From an uncultured Acetatifactor sp. (GTDB lineage Bacteria > Bacillota > Clostridia > Lachnospirales > Lachnospiraceae): a DNA stretch of 64,000 bases. The stretch is from assembly GCA_910577235.1 (NCBI GenBank), contig CAJTMX010000002.1, positions 62,001-126,000 of the forward strand, written 5' to 3'. Each line of letters starts with the position of its first letter. Positions within the stretch are counted from its first letter, which is position 1. This document shows positions 61,982 to 64,000 of this stretch, in pieces. The notes below the pieces were generated by a model, which was not told the DNA's origin, searched no databases, and saw only the letters and a program-made list of their open reading frames with translations. Made by a program: the position numbers and the translations under genes.

Positions 61982-62000
61982 AAGTCTACAAACAATAGAC
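61964..62000. promoter_or_regulatory. Two BlaI-type operators
   Basis: GTCTAT-N5-ATAGAC (61964-61980) and GTCTA-N7-TAGAC (61984-62000) are both 17 bases long, share arms GTCTA/TAGAC, and have centres 20 bases apart. The first overlaps the -10 and the second lies at the start site, so binding would shut the promoter. Confidence 0.8.
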
Positions 62001-62047
62001 AGTCTGGAGAGTAGTATGCCAGACAATACATACCGGGAGGCGGGGAG

Positions 62048-62404
62048 ATGGAAGATTATACATTGGGAGCGGTGGAGAGCCGGTTTGCGGATATGGTGTG
62101 GGAACACGCGCCGCTATCCACGGCGGAGCTGGTGCGGCTGTGCGGACAGCGGCTGGGATGGAAACGGACTACCACCTATACCGTGTTGAAGAAAATGAGT
62201 GAGAGGGGGCTGTTCGCCAATGAGAACGGGACGGTGGTAGTGCGTATGTCCAAGGAGGAATTCTATGGCAGGCAGAGCGAGTCTTATGTGGAGCGTTCCT
62301 TTCAGGGATCGCTGCCGGGATTCCTGGCAGCCTTTACCTCCAGGCGAAAGCTGAGCGACGAGGACATCCGGCAGCTACGGCGGATCATAGAGGAGAATCG
62401 GTGA
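62048..62404 (+). CDS. BlaI/MecI/CopY-family repressor
   Basis: A 118-residue repressor. The winged helix is at residues 1-70 (LGAVESRFADMVWEHAPLST, LGWKRTTTYTVLKKMSERGL, FANENG), with the dimerisation tail after. It would be cleaved through the BlaR1-type sensor that follows. The stop overlaps the next start (TGATG). Two matching operators lie over its promoter. Confidence 0.9.
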   Translation: MEDYTLGAVESRFADMVWEHAPLSTAELVRLCGQRLGWKRTTTYTVLKKMSERGLFANENGTVVVRMSKEEFYGRQSESYVERSFQGSLPGFLAAFTSRRKLSDEDIRQLRRIIEENR

Positions 62405-64000
62405 TGAGAGAGTTGGTCGTGAATCTGTTGAATATCAGTGTGCAGGCGGCGCTGATCTTTGCGGTGCTGCTGGCGGTACGGGGAATCTTTGCTTTGGGAA
62501 GGGTTCCCAAAAAATTTGCCTGCGGTCTGTGGGCGATCCTCTTTATTCGTCTGCTGCTGCCGGTGCAACTGGAGAGCGGCTGGGGGCTCATGCCCAGAGA
62601 GAGCGGTCTGATCAGGGCGATCGAGGAGGCGCGGACGGAAAAAGTATCCGGGCAGCGGGAGTCTGTGATGGCGGGTCCGGCCGGAAATGAAGGGATTGTG
62701 CGCTCTCAGGTGGAGGATGGTGAGGAGTGGCAGTACAATGTGCCGCCGTATTCCGTCGCGATTCGGGGAGCCTCACGGCAGCGTCCTCCGGCTACAGATC
62801 CTGAGAAAGGGAATTCTTCAGATATGCCGGTTTTGGGCGGAGCAGCCGGAGAATGGGCCTGCGGATGGCTGATCGGAATATGGTTGGCCGGGGTAATCCT
62901 TTTGTGGGGACAGAGCGCTTTTTACTGTCTGGCATTGAAAAAACGTCTGTGCGTCAGCGTTCTTTTTCCGGGCGTCAACGACTCTGACGATATATATGCC
63001 GCGCCCCCAAAAAGCGGGAGAGAGGAGATATATCTGGCGGATGCTGTCAGTACACCTTTTGTGCTGGGACTTTTCAGACCACGGATATATCTGCCATCGA
63101 ATATGGAAAAGGCGCATTATCCCTATGTGATCGCCCATGAACGCGTCCATATCAGACGCAGGGACTATCTGCTAAAACCGGGCGCGTATCTGCTCACCTG
63201 TCTGTATTGGTTCCATCCTCTGGTATGGGCCGGGTATCTGCTGATGTGCCGGGATATGGAGATGGCCTGCGATGAGGCGGTGCTGGGTGAGGCGAACGGA
63301 GACTGCCGGGGAGAGTATGCGGACAGTCTGCTGCGGCTCACCTGTGGCAAACGGTATTCCGCAGGTGTTCCCCTGTCCTTTGGAGAGGGAAACACCCGGG
63401 GCAGGATAGTGCATATCATGAAGTATAAAAAGCCTGTGTTCCTGGTGGCAGCAGCAGCGGCGGCGCTGACCGTGGTTCTGGCGGCGCTGCTGCTTACCAG
63501 CCCCCGGCAGGGGGAGGACGGCGATCTGTCTTTGGGAGAGCCGACTGTCGGGGAAGAAGACGCGCCGGGTCAGTTCCCGGGGGAGCCGCCTGGCGTGGAG
63601 GGCAGCAATTCCGTGGATTTTCAGGTATCGTATGAGGAGATACCCTGCCCCGCTCCCGTGCGCACAGGCTATACTTCTCTGGGGGCGGACGGTGCCATAT
63701 TGGACTATGCGGACGAAGAGACGGTAGTCTTTCACGGATATTTTGGTCTGTATGTTTATTCCGTGTCTGCAAGAGAGATCATCGGAGCTGTGGACTTACA
63801 GGCGCTGGGATGCGGTGATACCCAGGGTGACAGTGCCTGTCAGGTGCTGGTGAGCCAAGACGGAAACAAAGTATATTTTTATCCCATGAGCGGTATGAAA
63901 ACGGCGGAGTGGCAGACTTCCGATCCCCTTGCAGGACATACCGGTTCCCGGAATGATATGGAGGAGGAAGGGCAGCTGTCGGCCTGCTATGTATATGATA
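62404..64000 (+). CDS. BlaR1/MecR1-type M56 membrane metalloprotease sensor (partial)
   Basis: An open frame of over 530 codons runs off the window end. Membrane helices lie in the first 60 residues and near 155-180 and 265. The zinc-protease motif HERVH is at residues 245-249, followed by RRRDYLLKP and the CDEAVLGE segment that is typical of M56. After a further helix (VFLVAAAAAALTVVLAALLL) an extracellular region begins that does not look like a penicillin-binding domain so far, so the signal may not be a beta-lactam. Coupled to the BlaI gene. Confidence 0.88.
   Translation, partial: MRELVVNLLNISVQAALIFAVLLAVRGIFALGRVPKKFACGLWAILFIRLLLPVQLESGWGLMPRESGLIRAIEEARTEKVSGQRESVMAGPAGNEGIVRSQVEDGEEWQYNVPPYSVAIRGASRQRPPATDPEKGNSSDMPVLGGAAGEWACGWLIGIWLAGVILLWGQSAFYCLALKKRLCVSVLFPGVNDSDDIYAAPPKSGREEIYLADAVSTPFVLGLFRPRIYLPSNMEKAHYPYVIAHERVHIRRRDYLLKPGAYLLTCLYWFHPLVWAGYLLMCRDMEMACDEAVLGEANGDCRGEYADSLLRLTCGKRYSAGVPLSFGEGNTRGRIVHIMKYKKPVFLVAAAAAALTVVLAALLLTSPRQGEDGDLSLGEPTVGEEDAPGQFPGEPPGVEGSNSVDFQVSYEEIPCPAPVRTGYTSLGADGAILDYADEETVVFHGYFGLYVYSVSAREIIGAVDLQALGCGDTQGDSACQVLVSQDGNKVYFYPMSGMKTAEWQTSDPLAGHTGSRNDMEEEGQLSACYVYD

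Overview
The window is a contiguous piece of a Gram-positive Firmicute chromosome, most likely from a gut member of the Lachnospiraceae (Clostridia). The reasons are the dgt-dnaG-rpoD-trmK gene order, strong AGGAGG-type ribosome sites, moderate GC, Lachnospiraceae-type families (DUF3842, DUF1062, DUF6320-like, ABC type IV/CmpB-like, LytTR plus DUF3021), and a gut-style carbohydrate repertoire (GH95, GH27, uronate catabolism). No rRNA, phage, intact insertion sequence or CRISPR array is visible.

Layout. 1-8500: small metabolic and regulatory genes (HAD phosphatase, M42 peptidase, TM-helix channel-like protein, WYL and MerR regulators, GNAT, Nudix, histidine phosphatase) and a decayed YcaQ-type glycosylase gene. 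8687-18527: an LCP cell-wall protein with two coding minisatellites, a DUF2974-type hydrolase, a class I glutamine amidotransferase, then a tightly coupled trio (GH95 fucosidase, YfhO-type membrane protein, S51-like peptidase) whose genes overlap by ATGA. 18669-22058: a lower-GC accessory patch with a membrane-anchored XRE regulator translationally coupled to an unrecognised secreted protein, DUF1062, and an unrecognised membrane protein. 22109-28381: a divergent sugar-acid locus. A GH27 gene faces kduI, kduD, an RpiB/DhuI-like isomerase, a KDPG aldolase fused to a VOC domain, and a KDG kinase, behind a sigma-A promoter with a perfect TGTAAGCGCTTACA operator. Together these would convert 5-keto-4-deoxyuronate to pyruvate and glyceraldehyde-3-phosphate.

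28497-39372: a DtxR/MntR-type regulator, DUF3842, an orphan solute-binding lipoprotein with an added N-terminal region and three operator-like repeats upstream, a second lipoprotein, MerR, SseB, a PAS-GGDEF-EAL protein, an ECF S component behind a long leader with an attenuator, two tRNA-Leu genes and a lipoprotein serpin. 39499-43126: Nudix, then a three-gene set (condensation-fold acyltransferase, zinc-ribbon membrane protein, alpha/beta hydrolase). 43290-52713: the macromolecular-synthesis cluster (dgt, dnaG, rpoD, trmK), a TGS-type nucleoside kinase and a very large two-module GT-C-like membrane protein.

53287-64000: LytTR/DUF3021, RNase P RNA with an unusual triple 26-base repeat, a trypsin-fold protease, two CobW/COG0523 GTPases (one very His-rich, one with a C-terminal region resembling DUF1980/YcgQ), YlmH, an acyltransferase-like gene, a CmpB-like membrane protein, a coiled-coil protein, and a BlaI/BlaR1 pair with two operators over its promoter. 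The BlaR1 gene runs off the window.

The most unusual features are the repeat-extended RNase P RNA, the COG0523 pair, the aldolase-VOC fusion beside two candidate uronate isomerases, the duplicated motif in the ECF leader, and a shared operator vocabulary between the BlaI promoter and the orphan binding protein. All functional assignments are from reading motifs and recalled family patterns; no database search was possible.
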